NCBI RefSeq assembly: GCF_000611645.1
Contig: NW_014012121.1
Coordinates: forward strand, 2,249-14,125
DNA: 11,877 nt
From: Monoraphidium neglectum
Lineage: Eukaryota > Chlorophyta > Chlorophyceae > Sphaeropleales > Selenastraceae
Reading direction: 5' to 3'
Shown here piece after piece: positions 8,809-11,877 of the stretch. Under the pieces are notes generated by a model, which saw only the letters and a program-made list of their open reading frames with translations, was not told the origin of the DNA and did no database searches. Position numbers and translations under genes: made by a program. Each line of letters starts with the position of its first letter. Within the stretch, counting starts at the first letter, position 1.

Positions 8809-11800
8809 ATGATCTCGCCCCGTTTCGCTGCACCTAACTGCCCAGCGGCCAGCCTACTGATTCAGGCGCTCCATCTTATTGTGAAGCCTCGCGCGCCGCC
8901 GGCCCATGCGACCTCAGTGCGGAGCGCGAGCAGCAGCAGCGATGCAGCGGCGACAGTCAACGCTGCATCGTCTGATGGCAGTGCGTATACTATCCCAAAG
9001 CACCGTGACAAGCCGGCGCTGAGTCAAAAAATAAAGTTTGTCGACAGGCTCGTGGTCGAGGTGGCTGGCGGCAAAGGCGGCGGTGGCTCGGCCGACCTTT
9101 TCGCACGCACTGGTGGGTTGTCAGTCTCCGTCCCATCTACAGACTGGCTGAGGCAGGCGCGCCCCAGTGCTTGCTGCTGCCGCGCCCGCTCAGCGCCTGC
9201 CCCCAAAACGCCCACGACCGCTCCCCACGCCTGCCGCCTCGTCGCGGCCGCCCAGGCGAGTTCCCCCGCGCCGCTGGCGGGCACGGCGGCCGGGGCGGTG
9301 ACGTCATCTTTCAGGGCGCGAAGCGCCTGCTGGGCCTCGGCGGCGTACCAAAGCACGTTTTTGGGCAGATGGGCGCCCATGGCGGCAAGCAATGGATGGT
9401 GAGCCGCGCCTCCCCTCAGCAGCACTGCTTGTGCCGAGCAAGGCCAGTCTGAATCACACAAATTCACTCACTAGGAAAAACCCAAAAGCAGGGTCCCAAT
9501 TCTGCAACGGTGACCAAGCGTAAGCACGGTCTGCAGTGGTGGATTGGCGTCGGTGCCTGGGTGCTCAGAAACCTGTAGAGCACCAGCACAGCACATGGTA
9601 GGAGTCTCTCGTCGCTGAACGGATGGCTCCCACCTGTCGCCCGCTTTTGAAATCCGCGCAGGAGGGCAAGAGGGGCGAGCCCACAGTTGTGGAGGTCCCG
9701 CTGGGCACATTGGTCTGGGAGCTTGCCGTGCTGCAGCGGGACGCAGCTGCCGAGGCAGAAGAAGCTTCCGGCGGGCGTCGAGGCAGGGGCGGCGGGGCCC
9801 GGCAGGGGCATGCCGCAGCAGAGTCGCGTGGCGTGCAGGCGCTGAGGCCGGATCAGGAGTGGTGGGATGCAGAGGACGCTGACAGCGGCGGCGGCGGCGG
9901 CGGCGAAGAATGCGGGTGGCCGGGGGACGAGGCGGGCGCCAGTGGCGGCCTGGCAGCACGTGGCGCGGCGGCGACCTCAGCGTGGCCGGGCAGGGCGCCG
10001 CACGGGCGCCCTCCGCTGTTTGGCGGTCCTGGCCGGGGTGGCGGCGGCGACCAATGGGGCCCTCCGCAGGCTGGACCGGGCGGCTGGGAGGACGAAGCGG
10101 GAGGCGCAGGCCACCCACAGGGCTCTGGTGAGGAGCAAAGCAGCTGTGGCGGGAGCAGCCCTGGCGGTGACGGAGTCGGGAGCGGCGGCGGCGGCGCTGC
10201 AACCGAAGGCAGCAGCGGCACAGATGCCAACGGCAGCGCCGGCGCTGGCCTGGGTGATGGAGGCGGCGCGGCGGCGACACGGGGTGGCGATGCGGCAGAC
10301 GAAGGGGCTGTCGAGAGCGAGGGCGACATCTTGTACCACCAGCTGGTAGCGGGAGAGCTGGTCCCCAGCGCGGACGAGAAGCGGCGGCTGTGGCTGAGGG
10401 GCAGCCTCGAGCCAAGCCCTGCCGAGGAGGCGGCCGCGGCGGCGGCAGCGGAAGAGGAGGAGGCGCGGGAGCGCGAGCGCCTCGCGCAGCGGCGCCGGCC
10501 GCGGCCGCCATCGCGGCCGGGCCGGCGGGGGCGCGGCGGGGGGCGTCGATTGGCTGCCACAGAGGAGGGCGAGGGGGAGGAGCGGGAAGCGGACGAGGGG
10601 GAGGCAGAGGAGGGGGATGAAGGGGAGGAGGAGGATGACGAGCAGGAAGAGGATTGGAGGGCGGCATGGGAGAGGGTGCAGCAGGAGGATATGGGGGATG
10701 ACGAGAAGCCACTGCTGACTCGGCGTCAGGTGCGCGCGTGCACACACACTGATGGTTGTGTGCCTATGTGTATACAAGCGGGCGGGCCGTTGCTTTCGGG
10801 CGTTCATGTGTGTGATGATATTCACACGTGCGCACGCCTGCATATGTGTATGGGTGCACAAATGCATAGGTGTGCGCGGCACGTATTTGACAGCTTCAGA
10901 AACAAGCAAACCCTTGCAATGCAGGCTTCTTTCTGTGTTGATAGCAGTGTGCGGCGGTGGTGCAAGGGTGCCCCGCGGCCACCCTTGACCGGCCAGCTGA
11001 CTGCCGTTGTCGCCTGAACGCCCACAGAGAAGCCGCTCCCACCCTGGCGCACCTGGCGCAATTGAAGCGCCCCAATGGACGTCCACCCTCCCAGCTCCCA
11101 ATCCTGCACCGCGCCTCAACTCAACCACCCCACCCCAGGTCCGCGCGATTCTCGAGAAGCACGCCACCCTCCTCGGGGAGATCTCAGAAGACGGCCAGCT
11201 GCTGCCCGTTGCCGCGGGCGGCGCCGGCGGCCGCGGCAGCTCGACGTCGCCCTCCAAGCCCTACGGCCCCGCGTCGCGCGAGCGGGAGGACGGGCGGCCG
11301 GGGGAGCGGCGCGTGCTGCTGCTGGAGACGCGGCTGCTGGCGGACGTGGTGCTGGTGGGGCTGCCCAACGTCGGCAAGAGCAGCCTCGTGGCCGCGCTGA
11401 CCGGCGCGAGGGCGCAGGTAGGAGGCGGGGGCGGGATGCCCGCGGCCCCTCCTCGTCACCCCCCCCCTGGGGCCCCCAAGCCCCGGCTCCTCCACTGCTT
11501 CGCAACCGCCTGACCGCGCGCGGTGTTAGCAGCCCAGGGCCGGCAGCCCGCCGACACCAGCCCCAGGTCACTCCTGACGCAGGCCGACCGCACAACCCCG
11601 ATGGTCGCCCCCACACTGCTCCTGTCCTCACGGCTCATCCCCGCCCCTCTTCCCCCCCAAACCAAAAACAACACCCCGGCAGGTGGGGTCGTACGCGTTC
11701 ACCACGCTGCGGCCCCAGCTGGGCGTCCTGCGCTACCCGGACGGCGGCGCCCTGACAATGGCGGACGCCCCCGGCCTGGTGGAGGGCGCCCACGAGGGCC

Positions 11801-11877
11801 GTGGCCGCGGGGCCGCCTTCCTGGCGCCGCTGCGCAAGGCGCGGTGCTTGGCGCTGGTCGTCGACCTGTCGGGCGGG
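8809..11877 (+). CDS. Organelle-type Obg/CgtA GTPase with a large insertion, 3' end beyond the right edge
   Basis: Five exons (8809-9112, 9256-9398, 9662-10729, 11139-11417, 11683-11877) join in phases 1, 0, 0, 0 to give 663 residues. Residues 1-75 are rich in Ala, Ser and Arg and poor in acidic residues, like an organelle presequence. The Obg fold begins at FVDR (77-80). Three glycine-rich stretches follow: AGGKGGGGSADLF (86-98), GGHGGRGGDVIF (109-120) and, after the insertion, LLPVAAGGAGGRG (526-538). VPLGTLV is at 161-167. The GTPase domain shows G1 GLPNVGKSS (579-587), the switch-I region YAFTTLRPQLG (602-612) and G3 DAPG followed by LVEGAHEGRGRG (626-641). The NKxD motif and C terminus lie outside the window. 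Obg proteins bind GTP and assist large ribosomal subunit assembly. The presequence and the VPLGTLVWE segment suggest a mitochondrial (ObgM/MTG2-like) form, but a plastid form is not excluded. The ATG has A at -3. Residues about 170-517 are an insertion not expected in the family. Confidence 0.94.
9722..10729 (+). other. Coding insertion in the Obg fold (exon 3 portion)
   Basis: These 336 codons (residues 170-505) follow VPLGTLVWE and fill nearly all of exon 3. In order they give a Gly/Ala/Ser/Pro-rich stretch (about 176-360), a more ordinary segment starting DILYHQLVAGELVPS (371 on), a poly-Ala/Glu then Arg-rich stretch (about 404-445), and an acidic tract of about 30 residues (450-480, mainly Glu, Asp and Gly). 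A probable helix leads into exon 4. There are no stops or frame breaks. Base composition is extremely GC-rich, so absence of stops alone is weak evidence for coding. Confidence 0.7.
10730..11138 (+). other. Third intron of the Obg gene, TG/CA-rich
   Basis: The 409-nt intron starts GTGCGC and ends with an acceptor in CCCCAG at 11138. Its first half carries mixed CACACA and TGTGTG tracts (about 10740-10880), which could pair with each other. It separates the exon carrying the insertion from the exon where Obg homology resumes. No gene is visible inside it on either strand. Confidence 0.8.

Noticed and set aside
9471..11257. Very long minus-strand open frames (over 420 codons each) opposite the Obg exons
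   Set aside because: They are Pro/Arg/Ala-rich mirror images of GC-rich plus-strand coding sequence, cross the Obg introns, and lack any recognisable domain. The plus strand carries unmistakable Obg motifs.

Overview
The window looks like nuclear DNA of a GC-rich green alga, most likely a Chlorella-type trebouxiophyte. The support is the strongly GC-biased coding sequence, spliceosomal introns of mostly 140-290 nt with GT-AG (and apparently some GC-AG) ends, (CA)n tracts inside introns, and an organelle-type Obg GTPase with a presequence-like N terminus. No bacterial operon features, tRNA, rRNA, transposon or CRISPR array were seen. The organism assignment is inference.

Three genes are supported. 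(1) Positions 98-5909, minus strand: a multi-exon gene running off the left edge. I assembled 16 exons with matching intron phases and no internal stops, about 746 codons in total. The product looks mostly helical and I do not recognise it. (2) Positions 6850-8589, minus strand: an intronless gene for a 579-residue leucine-rich-repeat protein with a weak F-box-like N terminus. (3) Positions 8809 to the right edge, plus strand: five exons of an Obg/CgtA-family GTPase, cut off after the G3 motif.

Genes 1 and 2 lie head-to-tail on the minus strand, separated by 940 bp (5910-6849). Genes 2 and 3 are divergent and share 219 bp (8590-8808), probably a bidirectional promoter region. There is no sign that the three genes work in one pathway. 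Obg proteins act in ribosome maturation, and LRR/F-box-like proteins generally mediate protein binding or ubiquitin-ligase targeting.

The most unusual feature is a roughly 350-residue insertion inside the normally compact glycine-rich Obg fold of gene 3. It is Gly/Ala-rich, then charged, then strongly acidic. Gene 1 is also notable: a (GT)n microsatellite begins exactly at one of its splice donors, two of its introns are best explained by GC-AG splicing, and a G-rich minisatellite abuts one of its splice acceptors.
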